Positions 1 through 9,748 of a DNA stretch of 64,000 bases are shown piece after piece (positions within the stretch are counted from its first letter, which is position 1; each line of letters opens with the position of its first letter). A program made the translations under genes and the position numbers. Source of the DNA: Haloarcula regularis (GTDB lineage: Archaea > Halobacteriota > Halobacteria > Halobacteriales > Haloarculaceae). Below the pieces are notes generated by a model, which saw nothing but the letters and a program-made list of their open reading frames with translations, did no database searches and was not told where the DNA came from. Where the stretch lies: positions 1,984,001 through 2,048,000 of the forward strand of contig NZ_CP119794.1 in the NCBI RefSeq assembly GCF_029338315.1. The letters are read 5' to 3'.

Positions 1-1041
1 CGAGTACTCGGCGACGAGTCGGTCCCTCGCCGGCATCGCCAGGCCGTATCCGAGACCGATGGCACCGAAGAGGGCAAGCGAGGCCAGGACCGTGGCCGGC
101 AAAATCTCGAGAGTAAGCAGGAACGTAACGGCCGCCGCACCGCCGATGCAACCGAAGATTACGTTCGCGGGGGCAAATCGGTCGGCGAGATACCCACCGA
201 TCAGGACGCCGAAGGCCGCGAGGACGAAGAACGTCGTCAGCGCCGTGTTCCCCGTCGATTCGGTGAGGCCCAGCGACTCCACGAGGAAGACGATGGTAAA
301 GGACTGGATGCCGGCCTCGGCGACGACGATGACGACGAACAGGAACATCGCGAGGATGGTCAGCCGGAAGAAGGGACGGAGGAGCTCCCGGACGACGGAC
401 TCGTCGTCGTCGCGCTCGTCGTCCGCCGGTTCGGTCCGGGACGCCAGTTCGTTCGCGTAGACGGTGTCGACGCCGAGCTGGACGAGGATAGCGTAGCCGA
501 TCCCGACGACCCCGGCCATGACGAGCGCGGGCCGCCAGCCGTACCGGAGCCCGAGTCCGCCGACGACGACGGGCGCGAACCCCGAGCCCGCGTACCCGGC
601 GAACGTGTGGATGCTGAAGTTTCGGCCCGCGCGGTCGTCGGTGCTCACGACGTCGATGAGCGTGTAGTTCGCGGGGTGATAGGTGGCCTGGCCGACGCCC
701 GAGATCAGCGCGAACGCGAGCAAGACCGGGTAGGACGTGGCCGTACTCGCACCGAGGATGCCCCCGGCGGTGAGGAGCAGACCGCCGACGAGGACGGGCT
801 TTGCGTATCCCTTGTCCACGACCCACCCGAACGGGATCTGGAAGACGAACATCATCGCGAACAGCGACGAGACCAGCAGTCCGAGTTCGGCGTAGGTGAC
901 GTCGAACTGCGCGAACAGGAGCGGGAACAGCGGCGGGAACGTAAGGAAGTACGCGTGCGAGAGGAAGTGGCCGACGCTGACGGCACCGATGAGGGCGGTC
1001 GGCGTCTCGGCGGACAACCGCGAGGGGAGAGACCAGCTCAC
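1..1041 (-). CDS. MFS transporter, C-terminus cut by window edge
   Basis: The minus strand reads open from a GTG at 1041 to base 1 with no stop, giving 347 residues of a very hydrophobic protein with about ten membrane segments. A hydrophilic acidic loop rich in D and E sits near the middle, the usual central loop between the two six-helix halves of a major facilitator. An Asp-Lys pair (WVVDKGYAKP) follows helix 2, as in the family's loop 2-3 motif, and an Asp-Arg pair (YLADRFAP) lies at the matching place in the second half. The start lies 10 bp after the upstream MaoC gene, so it is probably co-transcribed and may carry that pathway's substrate or product. The substrate is unknown. Confidence 0.85.
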   Translation of the reverse strand, partial: MSWSLPSRLSAETPTALIGAVSVGHFLSHAYFLTFPPLFPLLFAQFDVTYAELGLLVSSLFAMMFVFQIPFGWVVDKGYAKPVLVGGLLLTAGGILGASTATSYPVLLAFALISGVGQATYHPANYTLIDVVSTDDRAGRNFSIHTFAGYAGSGFAPVVVGGLGLRYGWRPALVMAGVVGIGYAILVQLGVDTVYANELASRTEPADDERDDDESVVRELLRPFFRLTILAMFLFVVIVVAEAGIQSFTIVFLVESLGLTESTGNTALTTFFVLAAFGVLIGGYLADRFAPANVIFGCIGGAAAVTFLLTLEILPATVLASLALFGAIGLGYGLAMPARDRLVAEYS

Positions 1042-1051
1042 TGTCGGGTTG

Positions 1052-1534
1052 TCAGCCGGTCGTCTCGTCGGTGCCCTCGACGGCGGACGCGGACTTGGCG
1101 ATGAGCATGTGGTGGTCCTCGACGAGCACGGTCTCGCCGTCCTGGTTGGTAAGGTCCACGTCGAGGGTCAGCAGTCCCCAGGTGTCGTCCTTGCTCTCGG
1201 TGTCGACGACGGTCACCTCGCCCGAGACGGTATCGCCCACGTACACCGGCTGCAGGTAGCGGACGTTGTCGTGCCCGTAGTTCATCCCGTAGGTGGCGGG
1301 GCGGGAGATGGTCTCCGCACAGAAGGCGTCAGCGAGACTGAGGGTGTAGACGCCCGGAGCGACGATGTCGTCGAACACCGGGTGGTCCGCGGTGTACTCG
1401 CTGTTGACGTGGTTCGGGTGGGTCGCGTCGGTGGCGCCGATCCACATCCGGATGTCCGAGTGGGTGACTGTCCGTCCGATCGACGTGTGCGACTCGCCGA
1501 TCTCGTAGTCGTCGAAGACTCTCTCGCCGGTCAT
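1052..1534 (-). CDS. MaoC-like hot-dog dehydratase
   Basis: 160 residues, one hot-dog domain of the MaoC/(R)-enoyl-CoA hydratase type. The hydratase signature region is present near residues 35-60 (TDATHPNHVN, then VAPGVYTLSLA). It differs from the textbook version, which has a HG motif where this has APG, so activity may be altered. The C-terminal strand FxDxTNQDGExV is shared with the next MaoC gene, so the two look like old duplicates. It lies between the second MaoC gene and the MFS gene, 10 bp from the latter. The likely role is hydration or dehydration of an acyl-CoA intermediate; the substrate is unknown. Confidence 0.85.
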   Translation of the reverse strand: MTGERVFDDYEIGESHTSIGRTVTHSDIRMWIGATDATHPNHVNSEYTADHPVFDDIVAPGVYTLSLADAFCAETISRPATYGMNYGHDNVRYLQPVYVGDTVSGEVTVVDTESKDDTWGLLTLDVDLTNQDGETVLVEDHHMLIAKSASAVEGTDETTG

Positions 1535-1660
1535 GTGTGAACCACTCTCGCACCGCTAATCAACCTTCGGGATGCCAGCCGGAAGATTCGACCGAGAGCG
1601 CGGTTCCCGGACCGCTTCGACGGGCGGAGAAGTCGGCGTCGCGCGCGGGCGCGAGCGGGC

Positions 1661-2116
1661 TTAGGGCCGGCGTTTGACGAGCAGCGTGTGCCGGTCGACG
1701 AACACCGTCTCGCCGTCCTGATTCGTGGTCTCGTACTCGTAGATCGCGCGGCCGTAGTCGTCGTCGTACGGTTCCGTCTCGACGAGTTCACGCCGTGCCG
1801 AGAGCGTATCGCCCGGGTACACCGGCTTGACGAAGCGGGTGCCGTCGTGCCCGTAGGAGAAACAGTGCATGTTCTCCTCCATCGCGATGCTCTCGGTGAT
1901 GTCCGCGATCATCTGCCCGTGGGCGATCCGCCCGTCGAACTGCGTCTGCTTGCGCGCGAACTCGCTGCTCATGTGGAGCGGGTGGAAGTCCCCCGTGAGG
2001 CCGGCGAAGTTCGCGATGTCGGCTTCGGTGATCGTCCGCGCGTCCGGGTAGGACGCCGTCTCGCCCACGTCCAGTTCCTCGAAGTAGCGGGCCGGCTGCG
2101 ATGGTGCGTCGGACAT
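1661..2116 (-). CDS. MaoC-like (R)-enoyl-CoA hydratase
   Basis: 151 residues with a well-preserved MaoC signature: GDFHPLHMSSEFA followed by GRIAHGQM, supplying the Asp/His pair of (R)-specific hydratases. I chose the ATG at 2116 (MSDAPSQPARYFEELDVG). An upstream in-frame ATG would add 21 residues of unrelated sequence lying over the ABC gene. The start is 10 bp after the ABC ATPase stop, so the two are probably one transcript. A 126 bp gap separates it from the next MaoC gene. Expected reaction: reversible hydration of a trans-2-enoyl-CoA, matching the acyl-CoA dehydrogenases transcribed the other way. Confidence 0.87.
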   Translation of the reverse strand: MSDAPSQPARYFEELDVGETASYPDARTITEADIANFAGLTGDFHPLHMSSEFARKQTQFDGRIAHGQMIADITESIAMEENMHCFSYGHDGTRFVKPVYPGDTLSARRELVETEPYDDDYGRAIYEYETTNQDGETVFVDRHTLLVKRRP

Positions 2117-2126
2117 GGAACCGCGC

Positions 2127-3281
2127 TCAGAAGATCCGCTCGCCATCCTCGTCGAAGAGCCACACGTCGTCCATGTCAAACGAGACGGAGACGGACTGGT
2201 TGGGCTCGATCTCGCCCTGCATGACCGTGGTCCTGTACGCGTGCCCGCTGGTCTCGAGGTGCACGACGTCGCGAGCGCCCTGCGGTTCGATGACCGAGAT
2301 GTCGGCCTCGAAGAGAGTCTCGTCGTTGAGACGCAGGTACTCCGGCCGGATGCCGATCGTCACGTCGTGGCCGACGTACGTGGACAGGTCGTCCGCGATA
2401 TCTGCGGGGATCTCCTTCGTGAACAGGTCGCTCTCGAGCGCGATGCCGTCGCCGTGGTCGACGAGTGTGCTCTCGAAGATGTTCGTCGACGGCGACCCGA
2501 TGAACTGGGCGACGAACTGGCTCTCCGGTTCGTTGTAGATCTCGTGGGGCGAGCCGATCTGCTGGATGTGCCCGTCGTCCATCACGATGATCTTGTCGCC
2601 GATGGTCATCGCCTCGTCCTGGTCGTGGGTGACGAAGATCATCGCACAGCCGATCTGGCGCTGGAGCTTCTTCACTTCGGTCTGCATCTGGTCGCGCAGG
2701 TTGGCGTCGAGCGCCGAGAACGGCTCGTCGAGCAGGAACGCGGCCGGCTCCATCACCATCGCCCGGCCGATGCTGACGCGCTGTTGTTGCCCGCCCGAGA
2801 GCGCGGCTGGCTTCCGGTCGAGCATCTCGGCGATGCCGAGCGTCTCCGCTGCCTCCTGTACGCGGCGGTTCTTCTCGTCCGTGCTCAGGTCCGTCTTCAT
2901 GTCGAGTCCGAACCGGATGTTCTCGCGGACGGACATGTGGGGAAAGAGCGCGATGGACTGGAAGACGAACGCCAGGTTGCGGTCTTTCGGCTTGGTGGAC
3001 GTGACGTCCTTGTCACCGATCTTGATCGTCCCCTGGTCGGGCGTCTCGAGGCCGGAGATACAGCGGAGTGTCGTGGTCTTCCCACAGCCCGACGGGCCGA
3101 GGAGGACGACGAACTCGTCGGGGCTGATGTCTAAGTTGATGTCCTCGGCGGCCACGATCGAGCCGCCCCCGAACGTCTTGCGTACGTTGCTCAGTACGAT
3201 CTGTTGGCCCCCGCTTTCGGAAGCGATTGCCTCACCCGCTTGCTCTGCTTCCTGTACGGACGGCTCGCTACTTTGTGCCAT
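2127..3281 (-). CDS. ABC transporter ATPase, MalK/UgpC type
   Basis: 384 residues. Walker A GPSGCGKT is at about residues 62-69, the signature is LSGGQQQR, Walker B is FLLDEP followed by FSALD, and the switch His is in VTHDQDEAM. A C-terminal region of about 140 residues fits the TOBE/OB fold of the sugar and glycerol-phosphate importer ATPases (MalK, UgpC). No permease or binding protein lies in the window, so this is an orphan ATPase that may serve several importers, as is known for MsmK-like proteins. I chose the ATG at 3281 (MAQSSEP); an ATG at 3308 is possible. It is divergent from the acyl-CoA dehydrogenase at 3426. Confidence 0.9.
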   Translation of the reverse strand: MAQSSEPSVQEAEQAGEAIASESGGQQIVLSNVRKTFGGGSIVAAEDINLDISPDEFVVLLGPSGCGKTTTLRCISGLETPDQGTIKIGDKDVTSTKPKDRNLAFVFQSIALFPHMSVRENIRFGLDMKTDLSTDEKNRRVQEAAETLGIAEMLDRKPAALSGGQQQRVSIGRAMVMEPAAFLLDEPFSALDANLRDQMQTEVKKLQRQIGCAMIFVTHDQDEAMTIGDKIIVMDDGHIQQIGSPHEIYNEPESQFVAQFIGSPSTNIFESTLVDHGDGIALESDLFTKEIPADIADDLSTYVGHDVTIGIRPEYLRLNDETLFEADISVIEPQGARDVVHLETSGHAYRTTVMQGEIEPNQSVSVSFDMDDVWLFDEDGERIF

Positions 3282-3425
3282 GACGATTGTTGATGATTTT
3301 GCGGGCATGACTGTTAACCCTTGCGGAGGCGGGTTTCTGCCGACCAACACATCGGTCAGTCCGACCGACGGGCCGAGTCGAGCACAGGCGAAAGGGCTAT
3401 TGTACGCACGTCACCACGTCTCAGT

Positions 3426-4577
3426 GTGACATACAGCCTTTCGACGGAGCAGTCCCAGCTCCGACAGGACGTCCGGGAGTTCGGCCAGGAGCACATCGAA
3501 CCGGTCGCCAACGAGTTCGACCGCACCGGAGCGTTCCCGCACGAACTCCTCTCGACCGCCGCCGCCGAGGGGTACGTCGGCCACATGATCCCCGAAACGT
3601 ACGGCGGCCCGGGCTACGACATGGTCGAGAGCGCCATCGTCACCGAGGAGACGTGGCGAGCCGACACCAACCTCGGCTGGGCGCTCGGGCTCTCCGGGTT
3701 CTCGACGAACGTCTACGTCGTCGACGAGTACGCCGACGAGGAACTGCGAGCGGAGTGGTTCTCCGGTGTCGCGAGCGGCGATATCATCGACGGGATCGCC
3801 GTCACCGAACCGGACCACGGGTCCGACGTGGCAGCGATGGAGACCACCGCCGAGCGCGACGGCGACGAGTGGGTCCTCGACGGCGAGAAGAAGTTCATCG
3901 GCAACTCGACCATCGGCGACCGGCTCCTCGTCTTCGCGAAGACGGCTCCCGACGCCGGCCACCGGGGCATCAGCGCGTTCATGGTTCCGACCGACCGGGA
4001 CGGCTACTCGGCCACGCCGCTCGACGACCGCCTCGGCGGGCACTCGGCGCCGCTGGGCCACGTCGTCCTCGACGACGTCCACGTTCCAGCCGACTACCTC
4101 GTCGGCGAGGAGAACGACGGCTTCTACTACTTCATGGAGTCGCTCGGCTACGGGCGCATCACCGTCGCCGCACAGGCGGTCGGCGCCGCCGGCGCGGCGC
4201 TCGACGCGACGAAGGCGTACGTCCGCGAGCGCGACCAGTTCGACCAGCCCATCGGCGACTTCCAGGCCGTCCGTCACACGGTCGCCGACATGCAGACGAC
4301 GCTCAGCGCCGCCCGGAGCCTCCTCTACCGGGCCGCGACCGCAGTGAAAGAAGACGAGGACGACGCGGCCGCCCTCGCGAGTCAGGCCAAGCTGTTCGCC
4401 ACCGAACGGGCCTCGGATATCATCGACGACGCCATCCAGCTCCACGGCGGCAACGGCTACCTCGCGGCGTACGACGTCGAGCGGTACTTCCGCGACGCCC
4501 GGGCCACGCGCATCTACGAGGGGGCGAGCGGCATCCAGCGCAACATCATCGCCGATTCCGTGCTCGACGACGAGTGA
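3426..4577 (+). CDS. acyl-CoA dehydrogenase
   Basis: 383 residues, the full length of the family. It oxidises an acyl-CoA to the 2-enoyl-CoA with FAD and passes electrons to ETF. Visible marks are the flavin/substrate segment IAVTEPDHGSDVAAM, the helical C-terminal domain, and IYEGASGIQRNII near the end, whose Glu is the expected catalytic base. The GTG at 3426 starts the protein where the family normally begins (TYSLSTEQSQLRQ); the open frame extends upstream to 3321 but without homologous sequence. A TATA-like CTATTGTA lies about 25 nt upstream. A second dehydrogenase of the same type lies at 6760. The chain length or branching of the substrate cannot be told. Confidence 0.92.
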   Translation: MTYSLSTEQSQLRQDVREFGQEHIEPVANEFDRTGAFPHELLSTAAAEGYVGHMIPETYGGPGYDMVESAIVTEETWRADTNLGWALGLSGFSTNVYVVDEYADEELRAEWFSGVASGDIIDGIAVTEPDHGSDVAAMETTAERDGDEWVLDGEKKFIGNSTIGDRLLVFAKTAPDAGHRGISAFMVPTDRDGYSATPLDDRLGGHSAPLGHVVLDDVHVPADYLVGEENDGFYYFMESLGYGRITVAAQAVGAAGAALDATKAYVRERDQFDQPIGDFQAVRHTVADMQTTLSAARSLLYRAATAVKEDEDDAAALASQAKLFATERASDIIDDAIQLHGGNGYLAAYDVERYFRDARATRIYEGASGIQRNIIADSVLDDE

Positions 4578-4658
4578 GGACCCGTCGCGAATCGCCGGCG
4601 GGGAGCGCGCCGGTCGACCACGAGAAAGCTTTTAGTCGTTTCTCGCGGTCAACTGACC

Positions 4659-5840
4659 ATGGAAGACGCGCTCGAAGACCTCACAGTCGTCAGTTTCGCC
4701 CAGCTCGCACAGGGGCCAGTCGCCGCCCAGATGCTCGGTGACCTCGGCGCGGAGGTCATCAAGGTCGAACGTCCGGGCGGGGAGTGGCAGCGCCACTGGT
4801 CGATGGCCAACAAGTACCCCGGCGGGGAAAGCGCGGTGTTTCTCTCGTTCAACCGGAACAAGCGGAGCGTCGAACTCGATCTCAAAGACGACGAGCACAA
4901 GGCGGTCGCCTACGACCTCATCGACGACGCCGACGTCGTCATCGAGAACTTCAGGCCCGGCGTGATGGAGCGCCTCGGCTTCGGCTACGAGGAGCTGCGC
5001 GAGCGCAACCCCGAGCTCGTCTACGCCTCGGCGTCGGGCTGGGGCCGCGAGGGCCCGTTCTCCGACCGCGCCGGTCAGGACATCATCATCCAGGGCGTCT
5101 CCGGACTGGCGAGCATCACGGGTCGCCGGGACGACCCGCCGACGCCCCTCGGGGCGACCGTCGTCGACTTCTTTTCGTCTGCGTCCATCGCCTTCTCGAT
5201 CCTCGCCGCGCTGCACTACCGCGACCGGACCGGCCGGGGCCAGCGGGTCGACGGCAGCCTCCTCAACGCGGCGCTCGGGCTCATGATGCAGGAGATATCC
5301 ACCTACGCGAACGGGGGCGAGGAGCCCGAACGCAGCGAGGCCGGCATCGGTCACGTCTACAACCAGGCGCCCTACGCGGTGTACGAGACCGCCGACGGCT
5401 ACATCACCATCTCGCTGTCCCCGCCCGCCGAGGTGGGCGAGGCGCTCGGCCTCGAGGAACTCGCCGCCGTCGACTCCTGGGAGGAGGCCTACGAGCGCCG
5501 CGACGAGCTGAAGCGCCTCATCGAGGCGTTCACCCGCGAGCGGACGACCGAGGACCTCCTCGAGATGCTCTGGGCGGAGGACGTCTGGTGTGGCCCGGTC
5601 AACGACCTCCCGGACGCCCTCGAACATCCGCAGGTCGAGGCCAACGACATGATCCAGACCGTCGACCACCCCGACCTCGGCGAGCTGGAGTTCCCCGTGC
5701 TCCCGGTGGAGTTCAGCGAGACGCCGGCGGAGATGCGGCGGCACCCGCCCCGTTCGGGCGAACACACCGAGGAAGTGCTCCGGGAACGGGGCTACTCCGA
5801 GGAGCAGATCGAGCGAATCACCGCCCACCGGGACGACTGA
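4659..5840 (+). CDS. class III CoA-transferase (CaiB/BaiF family)
   Basis: 393 residues, the full CaiB/BaiF fold. The family moves CoA between carboxylic acids through an aspartyl thioester. The expected catalytic Asp is D141 in AGQDIIIQGVSG. Other marks are the N-terminal LGDLGAEVIKVERP and NRNKRSVELDL segments. A TTTTAG box about 27 nt before the ATG suggests a leaderless promoter. It is followed after 21 bp by an enoyl-CoA hydratase, so the pair is probably an operon. With the dehydrogenases and the acyl-CoA synthetase it points to degradation of an organic acid. Carnitine-like acids are one possibility but nothing here proves it. Confidence 0.92.
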   Translation: MEDALEDLTVVSFAQLAQGPVAAQMLGDLGAEVIKVERPGGEWQRHWSMANKYPGGESAVFLSFNRNKRSVELDLKDDEHKAVAYDLIDDADVVIENFRPGVMERLGFGYEELRERNPELVYASASGWGREGPFSDRAGQDIIIQGVSGLASITGRRDDPPTPLGATVVDFFSSASIAFSILAALHYRDRTGRGQRVDGSLLNAALGLMMQEISTYANGGEEPERSEAGIGHVYNQAPYAVYETADGYITISLSPPAEVGEALGLEELAAVDSWEEAYERRDELKRLIEAFTRERTTEDLLEMLWAEDVWCGPVNDLPDALEHPQVEANDMIQTVDHPDLGELEFPVLPVEFSETPAEMRRHPPRSGEHTEEVLRERGYSEEQIERITAHRDD

Positions 5841-5861
5841 CAACCCCATCCACACACCCAC

Positions 5862-6635
5862 ATGCCTCTCGTAACCCACGACATCGACGGCGACGTCGCG
5901 ACCGTCACCATCGACCGCCCGGACAAGCTCAACGCGCTGAACGACGACGTCCTCCGTGAGCTGGAGGACGCCTTCGAAGCGGTCGAGGGCGAGGCACGCG
6001 CCGTCTTGCTCCGGACCGCGGGCGACCGGGCCTTCGTCGCCGGCGCGGACATCAAGATGTTCGACGAACTCGGGAGCCAGACCGAGTTCATGGAGTTCAT
6101 CCGCCTGCAGAACCGCGTCAACGACTACGTCGAAGCCCACCCCGCCCTCGTCGTCTCCGTCGTCGACGGCCTCGCGTTCGGCGGGGGGTTCGAACTGGTC
6201 CTGGCGACGGACCTCGTCGTCGCGGACGCCGAGGCGGAGTTCGGGCTCCCGGAGGTCAACCTGGGGTTCGTCCCGGGCGGCGGCGGCACCCAGCGCCTCC
6301 CCCGGGTCGTCGGCCCGAACGTGGCCAAGGAGATGATCGTCACCGGGAACCCCATCACGGCCGCGGAGGGACGCGAGCTCGGACTGGTCAACCGCGTCGT
6401 CGACGGCGGCGACGTCGAGGGGGCCGCCCGCGAACTCGTCGACGACGCCATGTCGAAGGCGCCCCTCGCCGTCGAGGAGGCGCTCCGCCTGGTCGACGAG
6501 GGGATGGACGCCAGCCTCGACACGGCGTTGCAGTACGAGCAGGCCGTCACCGCGTACCTGTACACCACCGAGGACAACGCAGAGGGGCTCCGGGCGTTCA
6601 ACGAGAAGCGAGATCCGGAGTTCGAGGGCCGGTAA
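5862..6635 (+). CDS. enoyl-CoA hydratase (crotonase family)
   Basis: 257 residues. The oxyanion-hole segment AGADIKMFDELG is near residue 65. Both Glu positions of crotonase are kept: GGGFELVLATDL and FGLPEVNLGFVPG, followed by GGTQRLPR. This supports true hydratase activity on 2-enoyl-CoA rather than one of the superfamily's other reactions. It lies 21 bp after the CoA-transferase and probably shares its transcript. The product would be a (S)-3-hydroxyacyl-CoA, which the SDR at 8030 could oxidise, although that SDR belongs to a different class from the usual 3-hydroxyacyl-CoA dehydrogenase. Confidence 0.92.
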   Translation: MPLVTHDIDGDVATVTIDRPDKLNALNDDVLRELEDAFEAVEGEARAVLLRTAGDRAFVAGADIKMFDELGSQTEFMEFIRLQNRVNDYVEAHPALVVSVVDGLAFGGGFELVLATDLVVADAEAEFGLPEVNLGFVPGGGGTQRLPRVVGPNVAKEMIVTGNPITAAEGRELGLVNRVVDGGDVEGAARELVDDAMSKAPLAVEEALRLVDEGMDASLDTALQYEQAVTAYLYTTEDNAEGLRAFNEKRDPEFEGR

Positions 6636-6759
6636 CCGGTCCCTGGAGCGGCCCGCATCCGACTCGCCCCCCGCTCAGGGTCGGTAGAGCGCTGTGACCC
6701 GTCCGACGGGAGCGAGCCCCGAGAAACGCTTTTACTGGCTGTCCTCGTTGGTGTCTCAC

Positions 6760-7915
6760 ATGAGTTCTCAGCACACGGGGTACGGCCTCAGCGACGAGCA
6801 CCGCGCGGTCCGACAGATGGTGCGCGAGTTCGGCGAGAACGAGATCGAACCGGTCGCCGCGGCGTACGACCAGTCCCACGAGTACCCGTTCGAGATAATC
6901 GAGCAGGCGGCCCAGCTCGACCTGGTCGCACCGGGCGCCCCCCTCGAGTACGGCGGTGCGGGGATGGACACCCTCTCGGCGGCCATCGTCACCGAAGAGC
7001 TCTGGCGTGCCGACCCGGGCATCGGCTGTGCAATCGGGAACAACGGGTTCTCGACGAACGTCTACCTGCTGACGGAGTACGGCGACGAGTGGATGTGTGA
7101 GGAGTGGCTCTCGAAGATCGTCGACGGGCAGGCACACGACGCGATCGCCGTGAGCGAGGCCGCCCACGGCTCGGACGTCTCGGGTATCGAGACGCGCGCC
7201 CGGAAGGACGGCGACGAGTGGGTGATAGACGGGAACAAGATGTGGATCTCGAACGGGACCGTCGCGGACGTCGTCGTGGTCTTCGCGAAGACGAACCCCG
7301 ACGCCGGCCACCGCGGCATCAGCGCCTTCCTCGTCCCGACCGACCGGGCGGGCGTCCGGGCCGAACCCATCGACGACAAGCTCGGGATCCACGCGGCAGA
7401 CCTCGGAGAGATGCTCTTCGACGGCGTCCGCGTCCCCGAGGACCACCTCATCGGCGAGGAGAATCAGGGCTTCTACTACTTCATGGAGTCGCTGGCGGAT
7501 GGGCGGGTCACGGTCGCCGCGCAGGCCGTCGGGACGATGCAGGCGGCACTGGACGCGGCCATCGAGTACGCCAGGGAACGCGAGCAGTTCGGCCAGCCTA
7601 TCGCCGAGTTCCAGGGCGTCCAGCACATGATCGCGGAGATGGCCACGAAGGTAGAGGTCGCCCGGGATGGTGTACCGCGCGGCGACGGCCGTGGAACGCG
7701 GCGAGGACGACTCGACGCGACTGGCGAGCATGGCCAAGCTGTTCGCCAGCGAGCGGGCCGTCGAGGTGACCGACGACGCGATCCAGGTCCACGGCGGGGC
7801 TGGCTTCGTCTCTGACTTCCCCGTCGAGCGCTACTACCGCGACGCGCGCATCACGAAGATCTACGAGGGGACGAGCGAGATCCAGAAGAACGTCATCGCC
7901 GACCAGCTGCTCTGA
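6760..7915 (+). CDS. acyl-CoA dehydrogenase, broken by a frameshift
   Basis: Two frames together give a complete acyl-CoA dehydrogenase of about 385 residues. The first runs from the ATG at 6760 ([20 protein letters not shown]) to about 7665; the second runs from about 7667 to the stop at 7915 and carries the catalytic Glu in [13 protein letters not shown]. The break is at GCCCGGGATGGTG. Compared with the copy at 3426 (ARSLLYRAA), the intended reading is AR-x-MVYRAA, which needs two more bases or one fewer. All core segments, such as [13 protein letters not shown], are intact, so the gene is either freshly mutated or mis-sequenced. A TTTTACTGG box lies about 30 nt upstream of the ATG. Role as for the first copy. 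Confidence 0.85.
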
Positions 7916-8029
7916 GCGGTGGACCGGGCACAGTCCCGTTCCGGAACGCCTCGACACGAGTGTGGGGCCAGCGGACCGGTCGCCGTCACACCCTCGTTTT
8001 ATGCGCTGGGGCGTCGACTGTCGGGCTGT

Positions 8030-8779
8030 ATGAGTTCGACGCTCGAGGGCAAGCGAGCCCTGGTCACCGGTGCGAGTCGCGGAATCGGACGGGCCATCGC
8101 AACGGCCTTCAGCGAGGCCGGAGCGGACGTGGCGCTGCTCTCCCGCTCGCGGGACCAGCTCGAGGCCGTCGCGGCCGACCTGGACGGCGAGACGCTCGTC
8201 ACGGTCGGGGACGTGAGCGACACCGAATCGGTGAACGACTGCATCGACGAGGTCACCGATGCGTTCGGCGGCCTGGACGTCGTCGTGAACAACGCCGGCG
8301 TCGTCACGCGCGACGACCTCGGGGGCACCCCGGACGACGACATCGAACGGGTGATAGACGTCAACCTCCACGGTGTAATCCGCGTCGCCCGGCGCTCGCT
8401 CCCCCACCTGGTCGAGAGCGAGGGGACCTTGCTCAACGTCGGGTCGATGGCGGCCGAGCGCGGCATCGAGGGCCTGAGTTCCTACTCCGCGTCGAAGGGC
8501 GGCGTCTCGAGTCTGACCCGGCAACTGGCCATCGAATACGGTGACAGGGGCGTCCGGGTGAACGCCATCGTGCCGGGGACCATCAAGACGCCGGTCAACG
8601 AGGCGGTCCGCGAGTCCGACCCGGAGTGGACCGAGACCCGACGCGAGCAGGTCCCGCTGGGCCGTCTCGGCGACCCCGAAGACGTCGCGGACCCGGCGGT
8701 CTTCCTCGCGTCGGACAGGTCGCGATACGTGACGGGACACGTGCTGCCGGTGGACGGTGGCGTCCTCGCGAGCGCGTGA
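8030..8779 (+). CDS. SDR-family oxidoreductase (FabG-like)
   Basis: 249 residues, a classical short-chain dehydrogenase. It has TGASRGIGRAI at the nucleotide site, NNAG at about residue 87, and the active-site YSASKGG with a Ser about 13 residues before it (NVGSMAAERG). The Arg in LLSRSRDQLE after strand 2 suggests NADP(H), as in FabG-type reductases. The chosen ATG at 8030 follows a TTTTATG box by about 28 nt, which fits a leaderless start; the frame extends upstream without homology. In this cluster a 3-hydroxyacyl-CoA or alcohol substrate is likely. Confidence 0.9.
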   Translation: MSSTLEGKRALVTGASRGIGRAIATAFSEAGADVALLSRSRDQLEAVAADLDGETLVTVGDVSDTESVNDCIDEVTDAFGGLDVVVNNAGVVTRDDLGGTPDDDIERVIDVNLHGVIRVARRSLPHLVESEGTLLNVGSMAAERGIEGLSSYSASKGGVSSLTRQLAIEYGDRGVRVNAIVPGTIKTPVNEAVRESDPEWTETRREQVPLGRLGDPEDVADPAVFLASDRSRYVTGHVLPVDGGVLASA

Positions 8780-8872
8780 GAGCGGCCACGACGCCCGCAC
8801 CGGTCCCGGGCTACACCCTGCCGCCACCGTTAAGATATCCGGCCGGGAACGTCCCGTAATGGCAATTCAGAC

Positions 8873-9658
8873 ATGAACCGGGCAGAGACGGCACTCGCGG
8901 CCGCGGAGGCCGGCGCCGACGTCGCCGGTGAACGCTACCAGACGTCGCTGTCCATCGACACGAAGTCGGGGAAGATGGACTACGTCACGGAGGCCGACAG
9001 ACGCGCACAGCGGGCGGTCGTCGAGACCATCCGCGCCGACGACCCCGAGGCGACGGTCGTCGGCGAGGAGGACGACGAGCTGAAGACCATGCCCGAGGCC
9101 GGCGACGCCTGGGTGGTCGACCCCATCGACGGGACGACCAACTTCGTCCACGAGATACCGCTGTGGACGACGAGCGTCGCGGCCGTCCGCGGGGGCGAGA
9201 CGACGGCCGCCGTCTCGATCGCACCCGCCTTAGACGGCGTGTACCGGGCCGACGGGGACGGCACGACCTGGAACGGCGACCCGGTCGCGGTGAGCGAGAA
9301 GACCGACGTCGAGACGTTCACCGTCGCCCCCATCCTCCGGTACGGCCCGGAGCGGGACGACGAGTTCGGCGACCTCATGGCCGCGCTCATCCGGGCCTTC
9401 GGCGACCTCCGGCGGTTCGGCAGTGCCCAGGTGACGCTCGCGAAGGTCGCGGCGGGCTCGCTCGACGCTGCGGCCTCGGCACAGCCCCGGCCGAACCCCT
9501 GGGACACCGTCGCCGGCGTGTACCTGGTCGAACGCGCCGGCGGGACGGTGACCGACGTCCACGGCGACCCGTGGGACCCCGGCTGTGAGGGGCTCGTCGC
9601 CTCGAACGGTACCGCCCACGACGAGGTCGTCGCGGTCGTCCAGTCGACGATGGCCTAG
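8873..9658 (+). CDS. inositol monophosphatase family phosphatase
   Basis: 261 residues with all three metal-site motifs of the IMPase/FBPase superfamily: GEEDDE near residue 63, DPIDGTTNF near residue 83, and WDTVAGVYLVERAGG near residue 207. It hydrolyses a phosphate monoester using Mg2+. In archaea the family includes inositol monophosphatase and fructose-1,6-bisphosphatase, which cannot be separated from sequence alone. A TTAAGATAT box lies about 40 nt upstream. An ATG at 8858 opens a five-codon reading frame that ends over this start and is probably chance. Confidence 0.88.
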   Translation: MNRAETALAAAEAGADVAGERYQTSLSIDTKSGKMDYVTEADRRAQRAVVETIRADDPEATVVGEEDDELKTMPEAGDAWVVDPIDGTTNFVHEIPLWTTSVAAVRGGETTAAVSIAPALDGVYRADGDGTTWNGDPVAVSEKTDVETFTVAPILRYGPERDDEFGDLMAALIRAFGDLRRFGSAQVTLAKVAAGSLDAAASAQPRPNPWDTVAGVYLVERAGGTVTDVHGDPWDPGCEGLVASNGTAHDEVVAVVQSTMA

Positions 9659-9748
9659 CGGCGGGTCGGACGCGTCGACGGCAGACGGGGCCATGGCGGC
9701 GCGCCCGCCCGGACAGATTCAAGAGGGCTCGTCGGCTACACCGTCTCG

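Noticed and set aside
8858..8875. A five-codon upstream reading frame before the inositol-phosphatase gene
   Set aside because: It is very short, overlaps the start, and shows no sign of conservation or control.
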